Origin: DASQFQ01 sp963722815
Lineage (GTDB): Bacteria; Actinomycetota; Thermoleophilia; Solirubrobacterales; Solirubrobacteraceae
DNA length: 64,000 bases
Assembly (NCBI GenBank): GCA_963722815.1
Contig: CAVROM010000011.1
Coordinates: forward strand, 248,001-312,000
Reading direction: 5' to 3'
Shown here: positions 26,307-34,570 of the stretch, in pieces
Numbering within the stretch: the stretch's first letter is position 1
Layout: every line of letters starts with the position of its first letter
Position numbers and translations under genes: made by a program
The notes under the pieces: model-generated
What the model saw: the letters and a program-made list of their open reading frames with translations, nothing else
What the model was told of the DNA's origin: nothing
Databases searched by the model: none

Positions 26307-27316
26307 ATGGGCAGGCTCCCCCTCGCGCTGCTCGCCGTCGCCGTGCTGCTCGCCGGCTGCGGCGGCACGGACAACTCCGACAAGGACCCGGCGTCGCAGG
26401 TGCCGGCCACCGGCGGCCTGCGCGAGAAGGTGCGCGCGGCCCAGTCCGTGACCGCGGCCGACTTCCCGGCCGCCGGCGGGCGGACGCTCCAGGAGGTCGC
26501 CAACGCCGCCGGCACCGCCGGGCCTGAGCTCGGCATGGCGAGCTCGGTGTTCACGCCGGGCCAGAACCGCGTCGCGTTCGGGATGATCGACAGCAAGACC
26601 GGCTTCGTCTACGGCAAGACGGCGCTCTACGTCGCGCCCAAGCCGGGCGCCAAGGCGCAGGGCCCCTACCCTGCGCCCGCCGACGTGCTGATGACCGAGG
26701 GGCGCTACCGCTCCAAGCAGGCGGCCACCGAGGCCGACCCCTTCGCGGCCGTGTACGCCGCGCAGGTGCCGTTCAAGAAGCCCGGCAAGTACACGATCCT
26801 CGCGGTCACCAAGGACGGCGCGAAGACCGTCGCCGCCCCCGGCCAGATCAACGTGGTGAGCAAGGCCGACGACCGCATCCCCGAGGTCGGCGAGCGCATG
26901 CCGAAGGATCTGCAGACCGACACCAAGGCCTCGGCCCGGGGCGACATCGCCTCGATCGACACGCGCCAGCCGCCCGACGACATGCACGAGAAGGCGTTCA
27001 CCGACGTGGTCGGCAAGAAGCCGGTCGCGCTGATCATCGCGACGCCGCAGCTGTGCCAGTCGCGCGTCTGCGGCCCGGTGGTCGACGTCGGGGAGCAGAT
27101 GAAGTCGCGCTACGGCAAGCAGGTGGAGTTCATCCACCAAGAGGTCTACAAGAACAACGACCCAAAGCAGGGGCTTCGCCGAAGCCACTCGAGCAGCTCA
27201 ACCTGGCCACCGAGCCGTGGCTGTTCGTGGTCGGCAAGGACGGCCGCATCACCGCCCGTCTCGAGGGATCGTTCGGGATCTCCGCCTTCGAGAAGGCGCT
27301 CAAGACCGCACAGTGA
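26307..27316 (+). CDS. Thioredoxin-fold lipoprotein (frameshifted)
   Basis: Signal with lipobox (MGRLPLALLAVAVLLAGCGG). An N-terminal extracytoplasmic region with PKPGAKAQGPYPAPADVL is followed by a thioredoxin-like domain: KPVALIIATPQLCQSRVCGPVVD has two cysteines separated by four residues. Near 27161-27163 the frame is lost (NNDPK) and resumes one frame away as ASPKPLEQLNLATEPWLFVVGKDGRI and a normal ending; one C is probably missing. It could be a redox or copper-handling protein. GTGA overlap couples it to the next membrane protein. Confidence 0.8.
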
Positions 27317-28660
27317 TCACCGTCTTCGCCCACGGGCTCGTGCAGCGCTCGAGCCTGCCGATTCCTGAATGGCTTTTCGGGTGGGCGGCGGCGGCCGTCC
27401 TGTGCGTCTCGTTCGTCGCGCTGGCCGCGCTGTGGCCGCGGCCGCGGCTCGAGCACGTGGGCTGGCGGCCGCTGCCGGGCGGGATCGGGCGCGTGCTGGG
27501 CTCGAAGCCGGTCGAGGTCATCTGCGGCGCGCTCGGCGTGCTGCTGCTCGCGTTCGTGCTCGTGTCCGGCTACGACGGGCCCGACACGCCGCTGGACAAC
27601 TTCGCGCCCGACCTTCGTCTTCATCATCTTCTGGGTCGGGCTCGTGTTCGCCAGCGTGCTGTTCGGCGATCTGTTCCGCGCCTTCAATCCGTGGCGGGCG
27701 ATCGGGCGCGTGCTGTTCCGCGACCGCAGGCTGCGCGAGTACCCGGAGTCCTTCGGGCGCTGGCCGGCCGCGATCGGGCTGCTCGGCTTCACCTGGATCG
27801 AGCTCGGCTCGGGCTGGGGCGAGGAGCCCGCCACGCTCGCGACGGCGGTCGCCGGTTACAGCGTGCTGACGCTGGTCTTCATGGGCGTGTTTGGCGTCGA
27901 GGCGTGGTCGCGCCTGGGCGAGACGTTCTCGGTCTACTTCAACCTCTTCTCGCGCCTGTCGGTGTTCGAGACGCGCGACCGCGTGGTCGGCACGCGCCCG
28001 TTCCTCGGCGGCCTGCCGCGGCTCGACCCGGTGCCGGGCACGGTGGCGATGGTCGTCGTGATGATCGGGACGGTCACGTTCGACGGGCTCAGCCAGGGCC
28101 AGTTGTGGAAGGACCTCGCGATCCAGCTCAACGACGGCTTCGAGGCGCTCGGCTTCAGCCTCGAGACGACGCCGAAGCTGGTGGCCGCGGTCGGGCTCGC
28201 GATCGGCGTGGGGATCGCCGGCGGCTTCTACGCGCTCGGGATCGAGGGAGCGCGCTCGGTCGGCGGCGACTACGACGCGGAGCGGCTACGGCGCGCGTTC
28301 GCGCACAGCCTCGTCCCGATCGCGATGGTCTACGTCGCCGCCCACTACCTGACGTTCCTGCTGTTCGAGGGCCAGTCGATCTTCTACCTCGCCTCCGACC
28401 CGCTCGGCCAGGGCTGGAACCTGTTCGGCACCGCCAACTCGGCGATCGACTACGGCCTGCTGAGCCAGGACGCGTCCTGGTACCTGCAGGTCGGCTTCGT
28501 CGTGCTCGGCCACGTGGCCGCGCTCGTGCTCGCCCACGACCGAGCGCTGGTGCTGTACCCGGACGCCAAGCTCGCGGTGCGCTCGCAGTACTGGATGCTG
28601 GCGATCATGGTGGGGTTCACGAGCCTCGCTCTGTGGTTGCTGGCTCAGGCTGGAAAGTAG
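27313..28660 (+). CDS. Large multi-pass membrane protein (frameshifted)
   Basis: Starts with GTG at 27313 overlapping the previous stop (GTGA). About 12 hydrophobic segments are visible. The start VFAHGLVQRSSLPIPEWLFG and internal DLFRAFNPWRAIGRVLF and HYLTFLLFEGQSIFYLASDP are distinctive. The frame breaks at a C run (27607-27609); one base fewer gives FAPTFVFIIFWVGLVFASVLFG. I do not recognise a function. Similar proteins may be named fenitrothion hydrolase in databases, from memory and unverified. With the thioredoxin lipoprotein it forms a membrane unit. Confidence 0.75.
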
Positions 28661-28910
28661 CGCGGGCGGTCGCGGCAGTTTCGGCGGACGTCAACGGCTG
28701 GCTGGGTAGGAGGCGGGTTCGGAGCCGCCAGCAACCAAGATGTCGATCTGGCGCGAACCCTCGTGCTCACGATCGACGTTGTGGTGGCCCCGCGCACGTT
28801 TCGTCGATCTTGGTGCCCGGACGGGCCTCAAGATCGAAGTTGTGGCTGCTGCGGGGGCGCTCGAACCCGCCTCCTCAATGCCCGCCGTTGACGTTCGCCC
28901 GCGCAACCGG
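28661..28910. repeat. Palindromic intergenic element A
   Basis: It follows a stop codon (28658-28660). Outer arms: ACGTCAACGGC (28688-28698) with GCCGTTGACGT (28884-28894), and GGAGGCGGGTTCG (28709-28721) with CGAACCCGCCTCC (28862-28874), both perfect. Inner hairpins include CGATCTTG / CAAGATCG near 28805-28838. The left flank (GCGGGCG..CGGCAGTTTCGGCGG) is shared with element C. No gene is seen in the 318-bp gap that holds it. Confidence 0.85.
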
Positions 28911-28939
28911 AAACTAGGGTTTAGGCGCCACGACCGCCG

Positions 28940-28970
28940 GTTACACCATCTCGTGTAACACGACATGGTG
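28940..28970 (+). promoter_or_regulatory. Overlapping palindromes just upstream of the 598-residue membrane protein
   Basis: GTTACAC (28940-28946) pairs with GTGTAAC (28953-28959). A second symmetry, CACCATCTCGTG (28944-28955), TAA, CACGACATGGTG (28959-28970), matches in 11 of 12 positions. The block ends 8 bp before the ATG at 28979. It could be a repressor operator or an mRNA hairpin that blocks initiation. Confidence 0.5.
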
Positions 28971-28978
28971 GCGATCAG

Positions 28979-30775
28979 ATGACGATACTGGCGCAGGGAG
29001 GAACCGGCTCGCCGCCTGCGGGCGGGGGCGAGATCGGGCAGGTGATCGGCGGCACGGTCGGGGCGATGATCGTGACGGCGGCGATGTTCTATCTGGTGCT
29101 CGGGCACCGCAGCGGGCGCGTGAAGCTGCTCAGCAGGCTCGGGCTGTTCTCCGAGCGCATCGCAGGGCTGCCGCCGTGGAGCGCTCTCCCGCTCGGCATC
29201 CTCTCGAGCGCGCTGCTGATCGCGGTGTTCGGCATGTACTGGGACATCGCGACGCACCTCGACGCGGGCCGTGACCCCGGCCCGTTCGCCAACGCGGCGC
29301 ACTACTTCATCCTCGTCGGGCTGTTCCTGATCTTCTTCGCCGGGCTCGTCGCGATCTTCCTGCCGACAGAGAAGCCCGGCCCGACCGCGATCCGGTTGCC
29401 CGGCGGCCTGCAGGCGCCGCTCGGGGGCATCCTCATCCTGGTCTGCTCGGGCGTCGCGCTGGCCGGCTTCCCGCTCGACGACATGTGGCACCGCATCTTC
29501 GGCCAGGACGTGACGCTGTGGGGGCCGACCCACCTGCTGCTGTTCGGCGGCGCGTCGCTCTCCACGCTCGGCGCGATGATCCTGCTGATGGAGGGCGCGA
29601 GCGCCGCGCGCGAGGTGCGCCCGCAGCGCGTCAGCCGCAGCGTGCGGCTCCAGCAGGTGCTGCTGGGCGGCGCGTTCCTGATCGGGCTGTCGACGTTCCA
29701 GGGCGAGTTCGACTACTCGGTCCCGCAGTTCCGGCTCGTGTTCCACCCGATCCTGCTGATGCTCGCCTCGAGCGTCGCGCTGGTCGCCGTGCGCGTCTGG
29801 GCCGGCAAGGGCGCCGCGATCGGCGCCGCGCTGTTCTTCATCCTCATCCGCGGCACGCTGACGTTGCTCGTGTCGCCGCTGTTCGGCCACACGCTGCTGC
29901 ACTTCCCGCTCTACCTCGTCGAGGCGGTCGTGGTCGAGGCGGTCGCGCTGCGCGTCGCGCGCGGCAAGCCGCTCACCCTCGGGCTGGTGGCCGGCATCGG
30001 CATCGGCACGCTCGGGCTCGCCGCCGAGTGGGCGTGGTCGGTCGCGTGGTGGACGATCGAGTGGCCGGCGAGCATGCTCGTCGAGGGCTTCGTCTGCGGC
30101 TTCGTCGCCGCCGTCGCGGGCGGCGTGACCGGCGCTTTCATCGGCCGCGCGCTCAGCTCGCCCGAGATCGCCCCCCAGCCCGTCCCGCGCGTCGCGCTGC
30201 CGGCGGCGGTCGTCGCGATCGTCGCCCTGCTCGTCTACGCGACGCCGATCACCGCCGGCGATCCGGTCAAGGCGAGCGTCACGCTCACCGACGCCAAGCC
30301 GCCGCCGAACCGCGAGGTCAACCTCCAGGTCAAGCTCGACCCGCCCGACGCGGCGCAGAACGCCTACTGGTTCGTCCAGACCGCCTGGCAGGGCAAGGAG
30401 GGGCGCTCGGTCGTCTCGAAGCTGAAGAGGGTCGGGCCCGGCACCTACCGCAACACCGAGCCGCTGCCCGTGCACGGCAACTGGAAGACGACGCTGCGCC
30501 TGCACAAGGGCTTTGCCGTCGCCGGCCTGCCGATCTACTTCCCCGAGGACAAGGCGATCCCGGTCAAGGCCATGCCCGCGCCGAAGCAGTTCACGCGCAC
30601 GTTCGCGCGCGACAAGAAGAACCTCCAGCGCGAGCAGAAGCCGGGCGTCTCACCGATCCTGAGCGTCGGCGCGTACCTCGTCGTGCTGGTGATCTTCGCG
30701 TTCCTCTGCGGCTCCATGGGCTGGGGCCTGGCGCTGCTCCAGCAGCGGTTAGGTACGCGAGCAGTTCGCGTGTGA
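28979..30775 (+). CDS. Multi-pass membrane protein with C-terminal exported domain, unknown function
   Basis: 598 residues (MTILAQGGTGSPPAGGGEIG). About 11 helices fill residues 20-430, with conserved polar motifs in or near the membrane: MYWDIATHLDAGRDPGPF, FPLDDMWHRIFGQDVTLWGP followed by THLLLFGG. His and Asp in such places suggest a metal or cofactor site. Residues about 440-560 form an extracytoplasmic domain (VTLTDAKPPPNREVNLQVKL), then a last helix. It follows element A and the other membrane gene on the same strand. I cannot assign a reaction. Confidence 0.78.
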   Translation: MTILAQGGTGSPPAGGGEIGQVIGGTVGAMIVTAAMFYLVLGHRSGRVKLLSRLGLFSERIAGLPPWSALPLGILSSALLIAVFGMYWDIATHLDAGRDPGPFANAAHYFILVGLFLIFFAGLVAIFLPTEKPGPTAIRLPGGLQAPLGGILILVCSGVALAGFPLDDMWHRIFGQDVTLWGPTHLLLFGGASLSTLGAMILLMEGASAAREVRPQRVSRSVRLQQVLLGGAFLIGLSTFQGEFDYSVPQFRLVFHPILLMLASSVALVAVRVWAGKGAAIGAALFFILIRGTLTLLVSPLFGHTLLHFPLYLVEAVVVEAVALRVARGKPLTLGLVAGIGIGTLGLAAEWAWSVAWWTIEWPASMLVEGFVCGFVAAVAGGVTGAFIGRALSSPEIAPQPVPRVALPAAVVAIVALLVYATPITAGDPVKASVTLTDAKPPPNREVNLQVKLDPPDAAQNAYWFVQTAWQGKEGRSVVSKLKRVGPGTYRNTEPLPVHGNWKTTLRLHKGFAVAGLPIYFPEDKAIPVKAMPAPKQFTRTFARDKKNLQREQKPGVSPILSVGAYLVVLVIFAFLCGSMGWGLALLQQRLGTRAVRV

Positions 30776-32026
30776 CGGCGGCGGGTCGGTCGGCTTCGGC
30801 CGCTTCTCCCCGCCCCACGCCTCCCACTCCCCGAGTACGGGGAACGCACGGTCCAGCGCGGTCGTGACGAGCCCGGTGCGGAACGTGTCGTCCTCGCGGA
30901 ACGTGTACTGGAAGGCGGCGGTCACGCGCGGGTCGTCGTACCACTGCTTCAGCCGCTTGTGGAGCTGGCGGCAGGAGCGGAGCTCGGCCGCTTCGCTCGT
31001 GCCCTTGGCCTGGCCCGAGTGCGGCGCGCCGGCGCCGGTCTCGGTCATCCACACGACGTGCTTCTGCTTGCAGTGGTGGCTCGAGGCGCCCTTGATGTCG
31101 AGCGGCGCGGGGTTGATGCCGCTGACGTAGCCGTGCTGGGAGATCACCGTCGAGCCACACACGATCGGGCTCGGCAGCTCGCGCAGGAACTCCTGGATCG
31201 ACGTGCTGCGGCTCTTGCTGGTGTCGAGGCCGGCGAGCTCCCCCAGTACATATTGCTGGTCTCCGGGCGCGTCATCCAACGCGCGCTTGAGGTTGCGCGT
31301 GATCTCGGCGTAGCGCTTGACCGCGAGGCTCGGGGCACTCGCGTCGCAGGTCGCGCGCTGGGGCGAGATGAAGAACGGGTGGTTGGGCTCGTTCCAGGCG
31401 CTCCAGTAGCGGAGCTTCACGCCGACCTGGCCGCCGAGCGCGATCACGTCCTCCACCAGCTTGCGGTAGTCCGCCATCGCCGAGGCCTTGGGGGCGCGCG
31501 AGCGCGGCTGCGTGTCCGGCCGCTCGCAGCCGCCGCCGGAGCGCGCCGCCCAGTCCGGCGTGCCGGTGATCACGACCAGGACCTCCCAGCCGCCCTTGTG
31601 CTGCTTCTGGCGCGAGGCGAGCGCGGCGAGCTGGTCCTTCACCCCCGCGTAGGCGGCGCACGGCTGCTGGCCGCGCAGGCAGCCGTCGTAGGGGTGGGCG
31701 AGGTCAGGCGGCTGGCCCTTCGTGGGCTGGAGCGACGGCCAGTCGAGGATGAGGCGGAAGAACGACGGGCGCAGCTTGCTCATGTCGTCCTGCCAGCGGG
31801 CGAACTCGGGCGGCACGTCGTGGGCGCCGGGCGCCCAGAAGAGGTTCGGGTTCTGCTCGGTCAGGCCGACCGCGAGGTCGCCCTCGGCCTTGCCGGTCGC
31901 CACCGCGGGCGAGCGCGTCTCGGCCGGGGTCGGGGTCGGGGTCGGCTTCATCGCCGAGTCCTTGCCCGAATCACCGCAGCCGGACAACACGGCCGCCAGG
32001 ACGGCGGCCGCGAAAAGCGGTCTCAG
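30749..32026 (-). CDS. Lipoprotein with glycoside-hydrolase-like (clan A) barrel
   Basis: 425 residues if started at CTG 32026 (LRPLFAAAVLAAVLSGCG), which gives a perfect lipoprotein signal with lipobox LSGC; no better ATG is available, though a GTG about 57 nt upstream is possible. After a Pro/Thr linker the barrel has WSAWNEPNHPFF, with the Asn-Glu acid/base pair, and VVWMTETGAG, with a candidate nucleophile Glu, the spacing seen in GH5/GH39-like enzymes. Substrate unknown, acting outside the membrane. The start overlaps the ErpA stop (CTGA); the 3' end overlaps a convergent gene by 27 nt. Confidence 0.78.
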   Translation of the reverse strand: MRPLFAAAVLAAVLSGCGDSGKDSAMKPTPTPTPAETRSPAVATGKAEGDLAVGLTEQNPNLFWAPGAHDVPPEFARWQDDMSKLRPSFFRLILDWPSLQPTKGQPPDLAHPYDGCLRGQQPCAAYAGVKDQLAALASRQKQHKGGWEVLVVITGTPDWAARSGGGCERPDTQPRSRAPKASAMADYRKLVEDVIALGGQVGVKLRYWSAWNEPNHPFFISPQRATCDASAPSLAVKRYAEITRNLKRALDDAPGDQQYVLGELAGLDTSKSRSTSIQEFLRELPSPIVCGSTVISQHGYVSGINPAPLDIKGASSHHCKQKHVVWMTETGAGAPHSGQAKGTSEAAELRSCRQLHKRLKQWYDDPRVTAAFQYTFREDDTFRTGLVTTALDRAFPVLGEWEAWGGEKRPKPTDPPPSHANCSRT

Positions 32027-32031
32027 ACCGC
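32017..32031. promoter_or_regulatory. Perfect palindrome at the ErpA stop / lipoprotein start
   Basis: GCGGTCT-C-AGACCGC has 7-bp arms and a 1-nt centre, exactly over the TGA of ErpA and the CTG proposed as start of the lipoprotein gene. In mRNA it would be a tight hairpin only after melting, so a protein-binding site is equally likely. Confidence 0.35.
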
Positions 32032-32376
32032 GGATACCTCTTCCTCTTCCGCAACCCGGAAGGAGGAGCCGCAGCCGCACGCGGCGACCACGTTGGGGTT
32101 GTCGACCTTGAAGCCGGCGCCCTGCAGGCCCTCGACGTAGTCGACGACCGCGCCACGCACGTACGGCAGGCTCGGCCCGTCGACCAGGAGGCGCAGGCCG
32201 TGGTCCTCGAAGACCTCGTCGCCGTCGCGCTGGGTGTCGAACGCGAGCGCGTACTGGAAGCCCGAGCAGCCGCCACCGCGCACGCCCACGCGCAGGCCGG
32301 AGGTCGCGACGTCCGCGTTCTGGGACGCCAGGAACTCCTTGACCTTCTGGGCGCCGGTATCGGTGAAGGTGATCAT
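32023..32376 (-). CDS. erpA: HesB/IscA/ErpA-type iron-sulfur insertion protein
   Basis: 117 residues. A-type carrier with the three cluster cysteines: Cys37 in RGGGCSGFQY and Cys100/Cys102 in AACGCGSSF. It hands Fe-S clusters to target enzymes in the cytosol. The ribosome site GGGGAGT is strong. It is divergent (71 bp) from BolA and the CGFS glutaredoxin, which act in the same process; the gap contains GGAC/GTCC symmetry that could be a shared control site. Confidence 0.93.
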   Translation of the reverse strand: MITFTDTGAQKVKEFLASQNADVATSGLRVGVRGGGCSGFQYALAFDTQRDGDEVFEDHGLRLLVDGPSLPYVRGAVVDYVEGLQGAGFKVDNPNVVAACGCGSSFRVAEEEEVSAV

Positions 32377-32447
32377 GGCTTTCGGTACTCCCCGTCGGAC
32401 TATCGGTCCAAAGCTTCACGAAGTGTAGCGGTCGCTAGGCTAGAAGA

Positions 32448-32675
32448 ATGCCCCAGCCGGAGCAGTTGAGAGAGCGCATCGAGGCCGCCATACCCGAGGC
32501 GCGCGCCGAGGTCACGGACCTCACCGGCGGAGGCGACCATTTCCGGGCGAAAGTCGTGGCCCCGGAGTTCGCGGAGATGAGCCGGATCGAGCAGCACCGG
32601 CGCGTCTACGCGGTCTTCGGAGCGGAGATCGGCGGGCCCATCCACGCCTTGTCACTCGAAACCAGAGCGGAGTGA
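32448..32675 (+). CDS. BolA-family protein
   Basis: 75 residues. The BolA fold is shown by LRERIEAAIPEARAEVTDLTG, the DHFRAKVVAPEFAEMSRIEQHRRVY region and a conserved His in IHALSLETRAE. BolA proteins form [2Fe-2S]-bridged dimers with CGFS glutaredoxins, and the next gene, 4 bp on, is exactly that partner. Confidence 0.92.
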   Translation: MPQPEQLRERIEAAIPEARAEVTDLTGGGDHFRAKVVAPEFAEMSRIEQHRRVYAVFGAEIGGPIHALSLETRAE

Positions 32676-32679
32676 GCTT

Positions 32680-33087
32680 GTGACCGAGACCACCGAGAAC
32701 CCCATCCGCGACGCCATCACCGAGGCGATCGGGGAGCACGAGGTCATCCTCTTCATGAAGGGCACGCCCGAGCAGCCGATGTGCGGCTTCTCGGCGCGCA
32801 CGGCGGCGGCGCTCGAGGCGCTCGGCAAGCCCTACGCGGCGGTCGACGTGCTGCCCGACCCGCGCATCCGCCAGGAGCTGTCGGCGATCTCCAACTGGCC
32901 GACGATCCCCCAGCTGTTCGTCAAGGGCGAGCTGGTCGGCGGCTGCGACATCGTCACCGAGATGTACGAGAGCGGCGAGCTGGCCCAGGTCATGGGCGTC
33001 GAGGCGCCGAGCGAAGCGCCGGCCGAGGCCCCCGTGGCCGCCGAGCCGGGCGCGCCCCCGCTGCAGATCGACAACAAGCTCGCCTAG
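32680..33087 (+). CDS. grxD: Monothiol CGFS glutaredoxin (Grx4/GrxD type)
   Basis: 135 residues from GTG. HEVILFMKGTPEQPMCGFSA holds the CGFS active site with Cys35; WPTIPQLFVKGELVGGCDI completes the glutathione site. It binds and delivers a [2Fe-2S] cluster. The C-terminus has an extra Ala/Pro/Glu-rich tail of about 30 residues. It follows BolA by 4 bp, divergent from ErpA; the three form an Fe-S trafficking cluster. Confidence 0.94.
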   Translation: MTETTENPIRDAITEAIGEHEVILFMKGTPEQPMCGFSARTAAALEALGKPYAAVDVLPDPRIRQELSAISNWPTIPQLFVKGELVGGCDIVTEMYESGELAQVMGVEAPSEAPAEAPVAAEPGAPPLQIDNKLA

Positions 33088-33091
33088 CTTC

Positions 33092-33207
33092 ACCGGCGGC
33101 ATTGAAGGGGTGGGTTCGGGCCGCCGCGGCGGCCACCGTCCTGCCGAGTGTTCTCTGACGACAGTAGGGCAGGACGCTTGCCGCCGAAGGTCGTCGAACC
33201 CACCCCT
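33092..33207. repeat. Palindromic intergenic element B (diverged or truncated)
   Basis: GGGGTGGGTTCG (33107-33118) pairs with CGAACCCACCCC (33195-33206). Inside, GGCGGC-N3-CGTCCTGCC (33129-33146) pairs with GGCAGGACG-N3-GCCGCC. The left flank GGCGGCATTGAAGG resembles the GGGCATTGAGGAGG arm of elements A and E, while the terminal ACGTCAAC box is degenerate. It starts just after the glutaredoxin stop and ends directly against a LysE gene fragment. Confidence 0.75.
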
Positions 33208-33454
33208 GCTGGCGGTCTTCTTCGTCGCGCTCTTCCCCCAGTTCGTGCCGGACGGCGCGCCGGTGCTGCCGAGCGCGCTGGCGATGGCCGGGATGGTCGT
33301 CGCGTTCGACCTCGTCTGGTATTCGGCGCTCGCCTACTTCGTGGCGCGCACGCGCCGCGCCTTCGCGCGGCGCCCGTGGCTCGCGCGCGCCGAGCGGCTG
33401 ACGGGGGGCGTGCTCCTCGCGCCGGGCGTGCGGCTGGCGATGGAGCGGCGGTAG
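33197..33454 (+). pseudogene. 3' remnant of a LysE/RhtB-family exporter gene
   Basis: About 85 residues in frame: LLAVFFVALFPQFVPDGAPV, DLVWYSALAYFVARTRRAF, and the ending GGVLLAPGVRLAMERR match the last third of LysE-family amino-acid exporters (normally about 205 residues). The upstream two thirds are absent; the remnant begins at the right arm of element B, so the element may mark the deletion or insertion point. Confidence 0.72.
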
Positions 33455-33459
33455 GCGCG

Positions 33460-33742
33460 GGCGTTCGTGGCAGTTTCGGCGGACGTCAACGGCGGGCTGG
33501 GTAGGAGGCTGGTTCGGGACGCATTTCTGCCATCTCGGCCGCCCTTCTCGCCGCGTGATCGACGAAATGCGTCTGAGGGACGCATAACTGCGACCTGGAA
33601 GACCAATCTGCCCTCGAGATCGCACTTATGCGTCTCGGGCACGAGTTTCTGCGCTCTCGAGCTCCGGAAGGCGCTCGAGGTCGCAGAAACTCGTCCCGAA
33701 CCCCTTCCCTACCCAGCCGCCGTTGACGTTCGGCGGCGCTAC
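33460..33742. repeat. Palindromic intergenic element C with three inner hairpins
   Basis: Outer arms ACGTCAACGGCGG (33483-33495) and CCGCCGTTGACGT (33717-33729) are perfect, and similarity continues inward (CTGGGTAGG and GGTTCGGGACG on both sides). Between them lie three hairpins: GACGCATTTC (33518) / GAAATGCGTC (33564); GACGCATAA (33579) / TTATGCGTC (33626); ACGAGTTTCTGCG (33641) / CGCAGAAACTCGT (33682). The whole could fold as a four-way cloverleaf. It fills the gap between convergent gene ends. Confidence 0.88.
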
Positions 33743-33745
33743 CGC

Positions 33746-34570
33746 CTACAGCTCGACCTCGCCCGCGACACAGGTGACAGTCCCGCCACCCACCCAGATC
33801 GAGCCGTCGCCGTCCTGCTCGACGTGGACCTTGCCGTAACGGCCGAGCGCGGTGCCCTGGCGCGCCGTGTAAGGCGCGCTCAGCCGCCCTGTCCGCAGCA
33901 GCCACTCGGCCAGCGAGGCGTTGAGGCTGCCGGTCACCGGGTCCTCGACGGTCGAGCCGCCCTTGGGGAAGAACGCGCGCACCTCGATCGCCTCGGGCGC
34001 GCCGTCCCCATGCGGGCCGACGACGCCGATGTCGAGCTCGGTGTAGTTCGGGCGGATCGCGAGCACGGCCTCGGCGTTCTCGAGCAGGACCGCGACCCAG
34101 CCGGGGCCGTTGTCGGCCCACTGCGCGTCGAGGATCTCGGCGCGGCTGATGCCCAGCGCGCCGGCGATCTCGCCGATCAGCTGCTCCTCGACCGGGCCGG
34201 AGCGGACCAGCGGGGGCGCCGCGAACGCGAGACCGTGGCCGGTGCGGCGGACGGTGACGAGGCCGGCGGCGCACTCCTGGACCACGGTCTCCCCGTCGTG
34301 GTCGCGGCCGGCGAGCCAGGCGTGGCAGGTGCCGAGCGTCGGATGGCCGGCGAACGGGAGCTCGACGACCGGCGTGAAGATGCGGACGCGGTAGTCGGCG
34401 CCGTCGGCCTCCGGCGGCAGCACGAACGTCGTCTCCGACAGGTTCGTCCAGCTCGCGAAGCGCTGCATCGCCTCGGTGTCGAGGCCGGAGCCGTCCAGCA
34501 CCACCGCCACCGGGTTGCCGGCGTACGGGGTGTCGGTGAAGACGTCGATCTGGGCGAACTGGCGCTTCAT
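33746..34570 (-). CDS. PhzF-family isomerase/epimerase-like protein
   Basis: 274 residues. QIDVFTDTPYAGNPVAVVLD at the start, NLSETTFVLPP with the conserved catalytic Glu, VELPFAGHPTLGTCHAWL and GSTVEDPVTGSLNASLAEWL are diagnostic of PhzF. Most members isomerise small metabolites; no phenazine genes are near, so the name should not imply phenazine synthesis. It overlaps the ABC permease (ATGA) as the last gene of that operon. Confidence 0.92.
   Translation of the reverse strand: MKRQFAQIDVFTDTPYAGNPVAVVLDGSGLDTEAMQRFASWTNLSETTFVLPPEADGADYRVRIFTPVVELPFAGHPTLGTCHAWLAGRDHDGETVVQECAAGLVTVRRTGHGLAFAAPPLVRSGPVEEQLIGEIAGALGISRAEILDAQWADNGPGWVAVLLENAEAVLAIRPNYTELDIGVVGPHGDGAPEAIEVRAFFPKGGSTVEDPVTGSLNASLAEWLLRTGRLSAPYTARQGTALGRYGKVHVEQDGDGSIWVGGGTVTCVAGEVEL

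Noticed and set aside
33460..33742. Integron attC-type recombination sites for the palindromic elements
   Set aside because: The terminal boxes (ACGTCAAC / GTTGACGT) do not match RYYYAAC / GTTRRRY, there is no integrase gene in the window, and the elements do not flank gene cassettes.
33746..34570. Phenazine biosynthesis locus because of PhzF
   Set aside because: No other phz gene is present; PhzF-like proteins are widespread outside phenazine pathways.
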